From an uncultured Lentisphaerota bacterium (GTDB lineage Bacteria; Verrucomicrobiota; Kiritimatiellia; CAIQIC01), in assembly GCA_903896925.1 (NCBI GenBank), contig CAITZM010000189.1, positions 1 to 39,823 on the forward strand: a DNA stretch of 39,823 bases, written 5' to 3'. The first letter of the stretch is position 1. Each line of letters starts with the position of its first letter. The position numbers were made by a program, and so were the translations under genes. Below the pieces are notes generated by a model. The model saw only the letters and a program-made list of their open reading frames with translations. It searched no databases and was not told the DNA's origin. Positions 1 through 8,722 of this stretch are shown one piece after another.

Positions 1-1631
1 CCGGTGAACGCCTCGGCGAAGACCTGCTTCTTGCCGTAGATGTGTGCTGCAGAAGCAGCATCGCGCAGCTCGATGCTGCCGAGGTTGCCGTTGGCCCAGA
101 ACTCGCCGCTGACCTCGTCGCACTGGCCGCCGTACTGGAGGAACTCGGCCGGGAAACCCCAGTGTCCGTAGTTCTCCAGCCACATCTTCAGGCCGTTCGC
201 GTTGCACAGGTCGCGCAATCCGCCCACGTAGTCGCGCGCCACGCGGTCGGCCACCAGCCGCCGCACGTCCCACAGGAACCGGTCGCTCTGCTCCGCGCTG
301 CCGACCACGCGCCCGGTCATCACCGGCAGGAACGGGAGCGGGTCATAGCCGTAGCGCGCGCGGAACGACGGCGCGAAATCGTCGGTCCAGTTCTGCGGAC
401 CCATCTCGTAGCTGTCGGCGACGACGTGCTTCCACGCCTTGCGCTCGGCCGCGGGCATGCGCGCCAGCAGGCGGCCGACGTAGTTGGTGAAGTGCAACGC
501 AAGCGCGGTGCGGTTCAGCTTGTCCACCTCCAGCCCCGTGGCCTCCGGCGGCGCGGGGCTGTTCTTGGTGCCGGTCGGCGCCATCCCCGCGCGCAGCACG
601 ATCCAGTCGCCCGCGGGCACGTCCCACGTCAGCGTGCCATCGGGCGCGAGCTGCGCGCTGAGGTTGCGCACCGCGGCGGGCGGGATCGCCAGGCCCGGCT
701 GGTCCGGCTCCGGCTGCTGGGGCCACGTATAGAAATCGAACGGCGGGAGCGGGTCCTGGAAAACCTTTTGCAGCGACTTCTCCGCGAAGCTCTCCACGCG
801 CGCCGCCGCCAGGAGATCGATCGCGCCCAGCTCGCACGCCGCCGAGAACGACAGGCGGAAAAACTTCGCCGTCGCCGCCGGGATCGTCATGACCACCGGC
901 GAGAGCGGCACCGGGCCGACGTTGATGCCGAGGTTGTGCCGGTCGATCGCGAATTTACGCAGCGGGCGGAACTGCCGGCCATCGTCCGACGCCTGCAGCT
1001 CGCACTGCACATTCACCTTGCCGACCGGATGAATCGTCACGCTGCGCGCCGTGAACGGCGCCGGCAGCTCGAACGTCACGGCCTTGGGGGTGCGCGTGAT
1101 CTTCGCGCCGCGCGTCACGGCCGTGTCGCTTTCGCCGGCCGGCGCGGGGAAGGCCAGCACGGCGACATCCTGGAAGTCGCCGGGCGGCGCCACCAGCTGG
1201 CCCACGAAGTGCCGCGGCCCGTGCAGGCGCGTCTCCGGCAGCACCACGTAGCGCATGGACTGCTCCGGCTTGATCCACGGTCCGCCCGACTGGCTCCAGC
1301 CGGGGCAGTTGAACAGGCCGATGTCCACGCCCAGCCGCGTGCCCTCGCGCACCGCGTGCTCGACCAGCCCCCACCACTCATCGCTCAGCGCCTTGACCTT
1401 GTCGCCGCCCTCGATGATGCCGATGTAGCCCTCGCCGATGCCGACGCGCTTCATCGCCTCGAGGTCGCGCGTGATGCCCTCGCGCGACACCTGCCCGTAC
1501 ATCCAGTACCAGTAGCACCGCGGCTTCGTCGCCTCCGGCGGATTCAGGAAATTGTTTTCCAGCTCGCCGGCCGCCACCGCCAGCGTTCCCAGCAAAACCA
1601 ACCACGCCGCGAGGTATCTGCATTTGTTCAT
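1..1631 (-). CDS. GH106-like glycoside hydrolase (alpha-L-rhamnosidase-type), secreted, 3' end beyond window
   Basis: The reading frame is open from an ATG at 1631 to the first base, so 543 codons are visible and the C-terminus is missing. The N-terminus is a signal peptide (MNKCRYLAAWLVLLGTLAVAAG). It is followed by NPPEATKPRCYWYWMYGQVS, then an ITRDLEAMKRVGIGEGYIG stretch and LGVDIGLFNCPGWSQSGG. From family knowledge these match the start of the large GH106-type barrel, where the early strands carry W-W-x-W and CPGWSxSGGPW motifs. The last visible residues, AHIYGKKQVFAEAFTG, match the family's conserved AEAFT segment. The expected role is exo-hydrolysis of rhamnose-containing polysaccharide outside the cytoplasm. 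Several hundred C-terminal residues should follow. The opposite strand also has a long open frame here, which I treat as antisense shadow. Confidence 0.82.
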   Translation of the reverse strand, partial: MNKCRYLAAWLVLLGTLAVAAGELENNFLNPPEATKPRCYWYWMYGQVSREGITRDLEAMKRVGIGEGYIGIIEGGDKVKALSDEWWGLVEHAVREGTRLGVDIGLFNCPGWSQSGGPWIKPEQSMRYVVLPETRLHGPRHFVGQLVAPPGDFQDVAVLAFPAPAGESDTAVTRGAKITRTPKAVTFELPAPFTARSVTIHPVGKVNVQCELQASDDGRQFRPLRKFAIDRHNLGINVGPVPLSPVVMTIPAATAKFFRLSFSAACELGAIDLLAAARVESFAEKSLQKVFQDPLPPFDFYTWPQQPEPDQPGLAIPPAAVRNLSAQLAPDGTLTWDVPAGDWIVLRAGMAPTGTKNSPAPPEATGLEVDKLNRTALALHFTNYVGRLLARMPAAERKAWKHVVADSYEMGPQNWTDDFAPSFRARYGYDPLPFLPVMTGRVVGSAEQSDRFLWDVRRLVADRVARDYVGGLRDLCNANGLKMWLENYGHWGFPAEFLQYGGQCDEVSGEFWANGNLGSIELRDAASAAHIYGKKQVFAEAFT

Positions 1632-2463
1632 GGGCCGCTTTCCTTTCGCTGCACACCGACTCATTACCGCGCCGCGGTCCGGTTTCCAAGCCTTGGAAAA
1701 GGAAAGCCGGTGTTTTTCCGAGGCTTGGAAAATCGCCCCCGGCCTCGCCGTCGGCAGAATATTCATCCACAGATTACGCAGATGACACCAATTTTTCGGA
1801 GCCGGAGTGGCATGGGCTCAAAATCATGCTCCGCAAAATCATAACTTTTCGGCCATGCCGCGCGATGATTTTGTACACATGATTTTGTTGTCCCAAACAG
1901 CCGCAAACTCAACTAAGCCGCCTTCGCCCACGTACGATGACCCGCCAATCCTTCACGTGGCCGGGGCTTCCAGCCCCGCGAGCCCTGCCCGAAACCAACC
2001 CGCAGCGCCTCTGTCTAGCTGGGAGCGGCGGCATTCCTGCCGCCGCCTCTTTCAGCTCCATGAACATGCATAGACCCAGCACCTTACAAACCTCGCAGGA
2101 TGTACTGATCAGTGGCGCGTTCGGTTTTTGCCTGGCGGGAGCGCTATTTCCGTGAGGGTCTGCGCACCAGGTGGCGTGCGGGTGCGCTGAGCCGGAGACC
2201 CGGCCTACAGTGCGCCTTTGCGGAAGTTCGACAAGCTCTCCAACGGCATGGCCGCCCTGACGATAGATGAATCCACGCCCGGCCGCTGCACCCGCTTGTT
2301 CCGCAAGCAACGCACATTGGGCGTCCTTCGGCTGAAGGACACCCCTACGAAGAAAACGGAATACGTTGGATTGCGGCAGCGCGAAGAGAAATTCTCGCGC
2401 CGCCCAAGGCCGGTCGCGGCCGCTGCCGGGCTCGGGCGCGGGACCGGGCACGAAGCGCGCGGG
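1632..2463. other. Gene-free spacer with palindromes and hairpins
   Basis: This 830-bp region lies upstream of the GH106-like gene and downstream of the GH97 gene. I see no convincing gene. It holds a palindrome pair (1683-1732); a phrase ATCCACAGATTACGCAGATG at about 1765-1784, which I recall as a common spacer phrase in related genomes; and three perfect or near-perfect hairpins at 1962-1978 (CGGGGCT-TCC-AGCCCCG), 2027-2044 (GGCGGCA-TTCC-TGCCGCC) and 2319-2344 (GGGCGTCCTTC-GGCT-GAAGGACACCC). It also holds GCCGGAGACCCGGCCTACAG at 2191-2210, whose reverse complement recurs in the prophage portal gene at 22602-22619. Open frames here are low-complexity by-products of these repeats. Confidence 0.7.
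1683..1732. repeat. Paired TTTCCAA/TTGGAAA palindromes upstream of the GH106-like gene
   Basis: Two palindromes lie 50-100 bp upstream of the GH106-like start. The first is TTTCCAAGCCTTGGAAA at 1683-1699, a perfect 8-bp inverted repeat around one base. The second is TTTTCCGAGGCTTGGAAAA at 1714-1732, with the same outer arms and one G-T mismatch. Their centres are about 32 bp apart, close to three helical turns. They could be operator sites for a sugar-responsive regulator. They could also belong to a dispersed palindromic repeat family, since I recall similar palindromes in many spacers of Kiritimatiellota-like genomes. Confidence 0.65.
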
Positions 2464-4416
2464 TCAGCGATAGTCCGGGAGTTGGTCGGCCGCGGTGGCG
2501 GGGACCAGGCGGATGGCGCAGCCGCCGTTCTTGATGAGCGCGGCCTTGAGCGTGGTGGCGGCGGTGACGCGGAAACGCTCGATCTTTACGTTCGTGCGCG
2601 TCTTCAGCGCCGGGTCGTCGCTGTAGATGTGCGCGACATAGCCCTGGCCCGGCGCCAGGAACTTCAGCGGCACCTCCAGCGTGCGCGGCTCGCCGGCGTG
2701 CATGACGCCCACGAACCACTCCGCGCCGCTCCGGCGCGCGGTGATCACATGGTCGCCGAGCTTGCCGCTGAGCACCTTGCTCTCGTCCCAGACGGTCGGC
2801 ATCGCCTTGTAAAACTCCAGCTCGGGCGCGTCGCCGATCTTCGTCTCCGCGCCGCCGGCGCCGCCAACCTTCGCGGGCGCGCCCGCGGGCCGGTCGTACC
2901 AGAACAGGAACTGCCACGGGCTGTAGAGGCAGACGGGCTTGGCGAGCTGGTAGGCGTGCGAGCAGAGTTCGTTCACGCGGTTGTCGTAGTAGCAGACGGT
3001 GTTGTCGGCCGGGCCGGCGATGAAGCGCGCGAAGAGCGTCAGCAGCGTCTGCTCGTTGCTGCGCTTCTTCTCTTCGTCGCCGAGGATGCCTTCGCAGGTC
3101 ATGAAGTTCGGCCAGGTGCGCGTGTAGCCGGTCGGGCGGTATTCATCGTGCGCGTCCACCATGAGGCCGGCCTGCCCGCACTTGCGGATGCCCTCCGACA
3201 TCCAGCTGGTCCACTTCTGAGAGCCGACATTGACGAAGCCGAACTTGATGCCCTGGATGCCCCAGCGCTTATAGATCGGCAACACCTGGTCGATCTGCTT
3301 TTCCAGCGCGAGGTGGTTCACATAAAGCAGCACGCCGATGCCCTTGCTCTTGGCATAGGCGCAAACCTCCTCCATGTCGAGCGGGCCCTTGCTGCGCTTC
3401 GGGTCCAGATGCACGCCACTCGCATCGGACTTCGGATCGTATTCGAAACCGTACCAGCCGGCGTCAAACTCGATGTATTGCAGGCCGCGCTGCACGGCAA
3501 AGTCCACGCATGCCTTGCCGCCCACGGTCGTCAGCGTCACCTCGCGGATGACCTTGCCGGGCTTGATCCAAGACGTGTCGGCGAGCGCGCACGGATCGTT
3601 GAGGTTCAGGATGAGGTAATTGTTGTCCAGCAACTGGCCGGGACTGCCGGCGGCCATGATCACGCGCCACGGCGTTGTCAGCGGCGCGGTGCCGGTGACC
3701 TCGCCCTCCTTGGTGCGCTCGGCGTCGAGGAACGCCTCGAGCGTGGTCGGCGCGTCCTTGGCCACGCGCAGCTTCATGCGCGCATAGTCCACCAGCTTGG
3801 CCTCGGCGATCGCCACAAAACAATCGTCGGCCACCTGCACCACCAGCGGCCGCTCGCAACCGGGCTTGATCTTGCTGACCGGCACGCGCTCGTAGATGCC
3901 CTGCGCGTGGTAGGTGGGAAACGCCAGGAAATCGCCTGCGAAATGGAACTGCGTCGTCTCGCGCGTGATGTGGAGGGCGTCGAGGCCCGCCTGCTTCGGC
4001 AGGGTATAACAAAACGCCACGCCCTCATCGGCGGCGCGGAAGGTGAGCTCCAGCTGCCGGCGCGGCGCGGCGGTCTCTTCCAGTTTCACGGTGAGCTGGT
4101 TGTAGTGATCGCGGATCGAACTGCGCTCGCCGTAGACCGGCTTCCACGTCTCGTCGTGTGTGGCGGTCTTCTGGTCAACGATTTTCAAGCCCGCGTTCAG
4201 CGGCGCACCGGCAAGCTCCAGGCCCAGCCGCGAATCGTCGAGGAGCTTGCGGCCTTGGTAGTCCACGCGGTAGCACGGCACGCCCTGCACGCCGGCGAGC
4301 GCCTTGACCTCGAACGTCAGCGTCAGCTTGCCATCCGGCGATTTCAGCTCCACCGCGGCCGCCTGCAACCCCGCGGCCAACGCCGCGCCTGCGAGAACCA
4401 GGGCCAACTTCTTCAT
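2464..4416 (-). CDS. Glycoside hydrolase family 97 protein (SusB-like alpha-glycosidase), secreted
   Basis: 650 residues, the usual GH97 length. I chose the ATG at 4416 because AGGAG stands 8 bases upstream and the protein then starts with a clean signal peptide (MKKLALVLAGAALAAGLQA). The upstream in-frame ATG at 4500 would bury it. The GH97 N-terminal beta-sandwich begins at VELKSPDGKLTLTFEV. The barrel contains AVQRGLQYIEFDAGWYG, GIQGIKFGFVN, LMVDAHDEYRPTGYTRTWPN and MTCEGILGDE. In retaining GH97 enzymes the IKxDF position holds the nucleophile Asp. Here it is Gly (IKFGF), which by family knowledge points to the inverting, SusB-type subgroup that uses glutamate bases. The likely role is alpha-glucoside or related hydrolysis in the periplasm. 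The last C-terminal strands (AIRLVPATAADQLPDYR) are complete. Confidence 0.9.
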   Translation of the reverse strand: MKKLALVLAGAALAAGLQAAAVELKSPDGKLTLTFEVKALAGVQGVPCYRVDYQGRKLLDDSRLGLELAGAPLNAGLKIVDQKTATHDETWKPVYGERSSIRDHYNQLTVKLEETAAPRRQLELTFRAADEGVAFCYTLPKQAGLDALHITRETTQFHFAGDFLAFPTYHAQGIYERVPVSKIKPGCERPLVVQVADDCFVAIAEAKLVDYARMKLRVAKDAPTTLEAFLDAERTKEGEVTGTAPLTTPWRVIMAAGSPGQLLDNNYLILNLNDPCALADTSWIKPGKVIREVTLTTVGGKACVDFAVQRGLQYIEFDAGWYGFEYDPKSDASGVHLDPKRSKGPLDMEEVCAYAKSKGIGVLLYVNHLALEKQIDQVLPIYKRWGIQGIKFGFVNVGSQKWTSWMSEGIRKCGQAGLMVDAHDEYRPTGYTRTWPNFMTCEGILGDEEKKRSNEQTLLTLFARFIAGPADNTVCYYDNRVNELCSHAYQLAKPVCLYSPWQFLFWYDRPAGAPAKVGGAGGAETKIGDAPELEFYKAMPTVWDESKVLSGKLGDHVITARRSGAEWFVGVMHAGEPRTLEVPLKFLAPGQGYVAHIYSDDPALKTRTNVKIERFRVTAATTLKAALIKNGGCAIRLVPATAADQLPDYR

Positions 4417-4606
4417 GTCGTCGCTCCTCTTGATGATTCCGCCCCCGGCGGGCTCTTCCCTCCGGAGCGAAAGTGTCAGACTCTGATCGACCACCCTCAA
4501 AACTCAGATCCCTGCCGGGCCAGCCAGCCGGGGTCCTCTTGGAACGCGGCGATAGTAGCGGTTTGCCGGCGGCGAATGCAATAAGCGCGACAAGCGGCGC
4601 GTTGGA

Positions 4607-5359
4607 ATGAGCATGAACGCCACACTACCGCGCGACTGGAGCGTCCTGGCTGACCGGCTGGCCGGTTGGCTGCCGCCGGAGGGGCCGTTCGCGCCCGCCG
4701 GCGCCTGGAAATTAACCTACGAACGCCACGCCCTGATCCCCGCACCCGGCGGACAGCCCGCTGGCGGCCCGGCCGGCGCTCTCACCATCGAGCAGGCGCC
4801 GGAGGCCGGAGGCCCGCGGGTGCAGGTGGCCGAGGCCGTCGTCTCGGGCGCCACCACGGTCACCACGCTGGCGGACTACCGGTGCGCCGCCGATCCGTTG
4901 CTGACGCCCCGGCGCTGGGACCTGGACATCCGCTGGGAGAGCCGGATGCCGCTGGTGCCGGTGGCCGGCCTCGACCAGAAGCGCTCCGGCCGCGTCGAGG
5001 GAGGCGAACTTATTTTCACCGCCGCCAAGGAGCGCCGCCGCCCCGCGCCGCAGCGCTGGACGGCCGCGTGGCTGCTGTTCGCGGTGCTGCCGCGCCTGCC
5101 GTTCGCCGCCGGCACGGCGCTGGCGTTTGACCTCTTCGAGGAAGGGGAACTGCACAAGCCCGACCAGCAACTCGCTTATGCGGGCGAGCACTCCGTTGAG
5201 TTGAGTGGGAAGAAACTGGCGCTGCAGGTGTTCGAGCAGTCCGGCCGCGGCGTGCTGCCGACACGCTGGTGGCTCGATGCGCAGCACCGCGTCGTGCTGG
5301 CCGCAAGCGAGCGGCACGCCTATCTGCTCGGCCCGCGTTCGAAAGGAGCCACGCCATGA
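4607..5359 (+). CDS. Hypothetical protein translationally coupled to the sulfatase
   Basis: 250 residues, no signal peptide and no domain I recognise with confidence. A second in-frame ATG at 4613 is an equally possible start. The N-terminal half is rich in G, A and P. The C-terminal half has a hydrophobic stretch (AAWLLFAVLPRLPFAAGTALAFDLF) and ends with a beta-rich segment including WWLDAQHRVVLAASERHAYL. That ending resembles the closing strands of DUF3108-like outer-membrane or periplasmic beta-proteins, but the likeness is weak. Its stop overlaps the sulfatase ATG by 4 bases (ATGA at 5356), so the two are co-translated and may act in one pathway. It is divergent from the GH97 gene, with about 190 bp of shared upstream region. 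Confidence 0.7.
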   Translation: MSMNATLPRDWSVLADRLAGWLPPEGPFAPAGAWKLTYERHALIPAPGGQPAGGPAGALTIEQAPEAGGPRVQVAEAVVSGATTVTTLADYRCAADPLLTPRRWDLDIRWESRMPLVPVAGLDQKRSGRVEGGELIFTAAKERRRPAPQRWTAAWLLFAVLPRLPFAAGTALAFDLFEEGELHKPDQQLAYAGEHSVELSGKKLALQVFEQSGRGVLPTRWWLDAQHRVVLAASERHAYLLGPRSKGATP

Positions 5360-6747
5360 CCACGCTCACCACCACCCGGCGCGGCTTCCTCAAGTCCGGC
5401 AGCCTGGGCGCGCTCGCCCTGGTGCTGGCGGAACGCCGCGCGCCCGCCGCGCCGGAGAAGCGCCCGCCCAACATCCTGTTCATGCATACCGACCAGCAGC
5501 ACTGGGAGGCGCTCTCCGCCTTCGGCTGTGCGCACGTCCGGACGCCCGCCATGGACCGGCTCACGGCGGCGGGCACGTCGTTCAGCCTCTCCTACTCCGC
5601 GAACCCGGTCTGCTGCCCCGCCCGCACCTGCTGGTACACCGGCCGCGCCTCGCAGGAGAACGGCGTGATCATGAACGACGCGTGGCCCATCGCGCCCGAC
5701 ATGCCGGACCTCGGCCAGTGGTTCGGGGCGCGCGGCTACGACGCGGTCTATGGCGGCAAGTGGCACGTCACCGGCCGGCAGTTCACCAAGAGCTTCCGCG
5801 TGATCACGCCGGGCACGGGCATCGGCGAGCTCAGCGATGCTTCCGTCGCGCGCGCCGCCGAGGGCTTCCTGCGCGCGCGCCAGGCCGGCGACAAACCGTT
5901 CTTCCTCAACCTCGGTTTTCTCCAGCCGCACGACTGCTGCTACTGGGTCTTCGAGCATCAGGGCGATGAGCCGCGCACGCGGCTCGGGCCGCCGCCGGAG
6001 CTGCCGCCGCTGCCGGCCAATTTCGCGCACCCTGCCACCGAGCCCCACCTGCTGGCCCAGAGGCGCGAAAAGAAAACGTGGAGCGCCGAACAGTGGCGCT
6101 GGTACCTCTGGAACTACTACCGCATGGTCGAGATGGCCGACGCCGCGGTCGGCCGCGTGCTCGATGCGCTGGAGGACGCCGGGCTGGCGCAGGAGACGCT
6201 GGTGGTCCTGACGGCCGACCACGGCGACGGCCTCGCGCGCCACGGGCTGACCTCGAAGATGTTCCTCTATGACGAGGCCGCGCGCGTCCCGTTCATCGCC
6301 GCGTGGCCCGGCCAGCTCCAGGCGGGCCGGCGCGACGAGCGCCATCTGGTCACCGGCCTCGACGTGGCACCGACGCTGTGCGCGTTCGCCGGTTTCGCGC
6401 CGCCGCCAAAGATGCGCGGCCTGAGCCTGCGCCCGCTGCTCGAAGGCCGCGACACCACGCCGTGGCGCGAGTTCATCGTGTCCGACACGCACGGCACCGG
6501 CCGCATGGTGCGCACGCCGGAGTACAAATACATCGCCTACCGCGACGACCCGGTGACCCAGCTTTTCGACATGCGCGCCGACCCGGGCGAGTTGCAGAAC
6601 CTCGCGACCACAGCCGCGCAGTCCGGCGTGGTACGCGACCTCGCCGGACGCCTCGACGCGTGGGAGCGGACGCTCGACCGGCTGCCGCTCCAGGAGCCAC
6701 AGCCTTCCGCCCGCCCGCGCAAGAACAAGCAGCGAAAACAAGCCTGA
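5356..6747 (+). CDS. Tat-exported sulfatase (type I, formylglycine)
   Basis: 463 residues. The ATG at 5356 overlaps the upstream stop and gives a twin-arginine signal (TTTRRGFLKSGSLGALALVLA). The sulfatase core starts at PPNILFMHTDQQH, with metal ligand D46. The FGly signature C86-C-P-A-R90 followed by TCWYTG fits C-x-P-x-R-x4-T-G, so C86 should be oxidised to formylglycine by an anaerobic or FGE-type maturase. A second metal-site block (LTADHGDGLARHG) and the C-terminal region DLGQWF...KWHVTG are present. The expected reaction is removal of sulfate esters from a sulfated glycan, which fits with the neighbouring GH97 and GH106-like enzymes. No maturase is encoded in the window. Confidence 0.93.
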   Translation: MTTLTTTRRGFLKSGSLGALALVLAERRAPAAPEKRPPNILFMHTDQQHWEALSAFGCAHVRTPAMDRLTAAGTSFSLSYSANPVCCPARTCWYTGRASQENGVIMNDAWPIAPDMPDLGQWFGARGYDAVYGGKWHVTGRQFTKSFRVITPGTGIGELSDASVARAAEGFLRARQAGDKPFFLNLGFLQPHDCCYWVFEHQGDEPRTRLGPPPELPPLPANFAHPATEPHLLAQRREKKTWSAEQWRWYLWNYYRMVEMADAAVGRVLDALEDAGLAQETLVVLTADHGDGLARHGLTSKMFLYDEAARVPFIAAWPGQLQAGRRDERHLVTGLDVAPTLCAFAGFAPPPKMRGLSLRPLLEGRDTTPWREFIVSDTHGTGRMVRTPEYKYIAYRDDPVTQLFDMRADPGELQNLATTAAQSGVVRDLAGRLDAWERTLDRLPLQEPQPSARPRKNKQRKQA

Positions 6748-6855
6748 CCACGGCGGACGGAGGACGGCCTGTTTTTTTTCCCGTTCCGGCCCACGCTGGT
6801 ATAGCGCTTGCTTTACAAGGCCGATTTATGGATGATTTTGCCGAGGTTAACAACA

Positions 6856-8007
6856 ATGTCACGTGATGCTCATGGAAAAACGGTGCGGATTGACCTGCTC
6901 GTGGATGTCGAGACGGGGCTGCCGGTGCGCAGGGACAGTGCGGCCGCGGTGCAGGCGGGAGCGCAGGCCGCGCCCGCGGCACTGCCGGTCTGTTGCCGCG
7001 CCCTGCTCCAGAGCCTCTACGACGCCGCCATCATCTGCACCGTCAACGGCCAGATCGTCGAGTTCAACAACCGCGCGCTGGACTTCCTGCGCTACACGTA
7101 CGACGATTTCTGCAAGCTGACGATTTTCGACCTCGTTTCCGGCACCAGCGCGGAACTCCTCACCACCATCCAGGCAAATCTCCAGAAGCAGCAGTTCACG
7201 CTGATCCAGGCCTATTGCCACCGGCAGGATGGCAGCGTGTTCCCGGCGGAGATCGTCATCAGCCGGATCGAGTCGGAGAGCCCGCACCTGACCTTCTTCC
7301 TGCGGGACATCAGCGTCCGCCGGCATGCCGAGGAGCAGCTCCGCACCGAGCACGCCGCCCTGCAGAACGCCGCCAACGGCATCGCCATCACCGACCAGAC
7401 CGGCCACATCATCTACGTCAACCCCGCCATGGCCCAGATGTGGGACTACCGCAGTCCGGAGAAGCTGTGCGCGCGCGCCATCACCGAGCTGTTCGCCGAC
7501 GCCGCCACCGCCGGGCAGACCATCAGCGCCAACCTGAGCGCCCACGAGACGTGGACCGGCGAGCTGCGCGCGCGCCGGCGCAACGGCGAGGAGTTTTCCG
7601 TCCAGGTGTCCGCGGCGCTCAACCGCAATGCCAACGACGAACTGGCCGGGCTGATCTTCTCGTTCCTCGATGTCAGCGCCCGCGCGCTCGCCTCCGCCGC
7701 GCAGCAGGAAGCCGAGCGCCAGCGCGTGATGATCGAGAGCTTCGGCACCGCCTGCCATCTGCTGGGCCAACCCGCCACCGTCCTGCTGGCCAACCTGGAG
7801 ATGCTGGACAAGGAACTCGGCGCGGGCACCCCCCCGTCCGCACACAAGCTGCTGACCGAGGCCATGCAGGCCGCCGACCACCTGCGCGACATGCTCCAGA
7901 AGCTCAACGCCACCGTCGTCTACCGCCCCACCCCCTACGCGAACAATGTCAGCGAGGGGGAGAACCCCGAAGACCGGAACGACGACACCCGCATCATCGA
8001 GACCTGA
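6856..8007 (+). CDS. Double-PAS sensor protein with a histidine-kinase-like dimerisation helix but no ATPase domain
   Basis: 383 residues from the ATG at 6856, preceded by GAGG 9 bases upstream. Earlier in-frame starts (6808, 6832) lack a ribosome site. After an N-terminal 50 residues come PAS 1 (about 50-155, ending LTFFLRDISVRRHAEEQL) and PAS 2 (about 170-285, FSVQVS...LIFSFLDVSARALA). Then comes a helical segment FGTACHLLGQPATVLLANLE that resembles the His-box of HisKA domains, with a candidate phospho-histidine. The protein ends about 80 residues later with an acidic tail, with no N, G1 or G2 boxes. It may pass signals through a partner kinase or phosphotransfer. It is the last host gene before the prophage, which begins about 16 bp after its stop. 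Confidence 0.8.
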   Translation: MSRDAHGKTVRIDLLVDVETGLPVRRDSAAAVQAGAQAAPAALPVCCRALLQSLYDAAIICTVNGQIVEFNNRALDFLRYTYDDFCKLTIFDLVSGTSAELLTTIQANLQKQQFTLIQAYCHRQDGSVFPAEIVISRIESESPHLTFFLRDISVRRHAEEQLRTEHAALQNAANGIAITDQTGHIIYVNPAMAQMWDYRSPEKLCARAITELFADAATAGQTISANLSAHETWTGELRARRRNGEEFSVQVSAALNRNANDELAGLIFSFLDVSARALASAAQQEAERQRVMIESFGTACHLLGQPATVLLANLEMLDKELGAGTPPSAHKLLTEAMQAADHLRDMLQKLNATVVYRPTPYANNVSEGENPEDRNDDTRIIET

Positions 8008-8029
8008 AGCGTCCGCACGCCTGAGCAGA

Positions 8030-8173
8030 ATCGCATTCAGTCTGATAATCATAAATTAGGCCAAAAAAGCCCGAATGAGCTTGAATAACTGGCACTTACG
8101 ACGAAAACACGGCCAAAAAGTCAGTTTGATAATAAATCGACGCGGATAGGGCATAATATCATCGGTTTGATAA
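8030..8173 (+). repeat. Left prophage end: three transposase-binding-site-like repeats (L1, L2, L3)
   Basis: L1 is ATCGCATTCAGTCTGATAA at 8030-8048, L2 is AGTCAGTTTGATAATAAA at 8119-8136, and L3 is TCATCGGTTTGATAA at 8159-8173. All are in the same orientation. The spacing is 84 bp (L1-L2) and 41 bp (L2-L3). This recalls the Mu left end, where L2 and L3 are about 40 bp apart and L1 is further out. L3 is a perfect 15-bp inverted match to R2 at 38804-38818. Confidence 0.75.
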
Positions 8174-8179
8174 ACGAAA

Positions 8180-8212
8180 AAGGGGCGCTGCATGATGTTT
8201 GCAGCGCCCCTT
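8180..8212 (-). terminator. Strong hairpin terminator at the end of the leftward early operon
   Basis: A 13-bp perfect stem (AAGGGGCGCTGCA / TGCAGCGCCCCTT) has a 7-base loop. Read on the minus strand, the stem is followed by TTTCG and T-rich DNA, so it fits a rho-independent terminator for the operon whose last gene stops at 8234. It sits just inside L3 and would stop prophage early transcription from reading into the host PAS gene. Confidence 0.8.
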
Positions 8213-8233
8213 CTGTGTCTCTGAATTACTGTT

Positions 8234-8710
8234 TCAGGATGCCATGGCAGGAGTCCGGCTGTTAAAAATTCGACGGACGTGAGTGTCCAACGCCTGGAAA
8301 ACCTTCCACAATAACTGCGCGGGGCAGTCTTCCATGTCGGCCGGTAGGTTCATGTGCCGATAGATCCCCACAACGTAGTCCCAGTGATGCTCCTGATTCG
8401 TGAGCTTGTCCAGATCTGAAAGACGCCGGCCGATCCAGTACCGCATGCGGATCTCCGAAGCCTTCGACGTCCTGTCGATCCAGAAGGCGTCATTCGCCAG
8501 GATGGCAAAGTGAGCAACGATTGAGTCGAAGTCGCGCACCTGGTCGCAGTCTTTGGTGGAATCGACACCGATCACGGTGAGCAGCTCGCCGCGGTACCAG
8601 TTATCCCGCTCGGTGCGGTTTCCGGCCTCGCGTCCTTCCCGCTCGCAATACGACGCCCAGGCGCGCTGCACGAGCGGCCGGAAAATACCCTGCTGACGGG
8701 GGGTGAACAT
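8234..8710 (-). CDS. Hypothetical early phage protein
   Basis: 158 residues, last gene of the early operon, directly before the terminator. It begins MFTPRQQGIFRPLVQRAWAS. The middle is rich in charged and aromatic residues (DRTSKASEIRMRYWIGRRLSDLDKL). No domain is recognised. The first 20 residues have a helical pattern like the start of Mu GemA/Gp16-type proteins (RxxxIFRPLVxxAW), but the rest does not follow that family, so I leave it unnamed. It begins 13 bases after the DUF3164 stop, with a GGAGG-type ribosome site (aggaggtcgct) 7 bases from the ATG. Confidence 0.75.
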   Translation of the reverse strand: MFTPRQQGIFRPLVQRAWASYCEREGREAGNRTERDNWYRGELLTVIGVDSTKDCDQVRDFDSIVAHFAILANDAFWIDRTSKASEIRMRYWIGRRLSDLDKLTNQEHHWDYVVGIYRHMNLPADMEDCPAQLLWKVFQALDTHVRRIFNSRTPAMAS

Positions 8711-8722
8711 AGCGACCTCCTT

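Noticed and set aside
42..1844. 600-codon open frame on the plus strand
   Set aside because: Antisense to the GH106-like gene; the product is Arg/His/Val-rich with no domain, a GC-rich shadow frame.
2218..4584. 788-codon open frame on the plus strand
   Set aside because: Shadow of the GH97 gene, which has a signal peptide, ribosome site and family motifs on the minus strand.
5320..6741. 473-codon minus-strand frame
   Set aside because: Shadow of the sulfatase; low-complexity basic product.
6748..6855. T8 run after the sulfatase as a terminator
   Set aside because: No stable stem precedes the T-run at 6771-6778, so I do not call a terminator.
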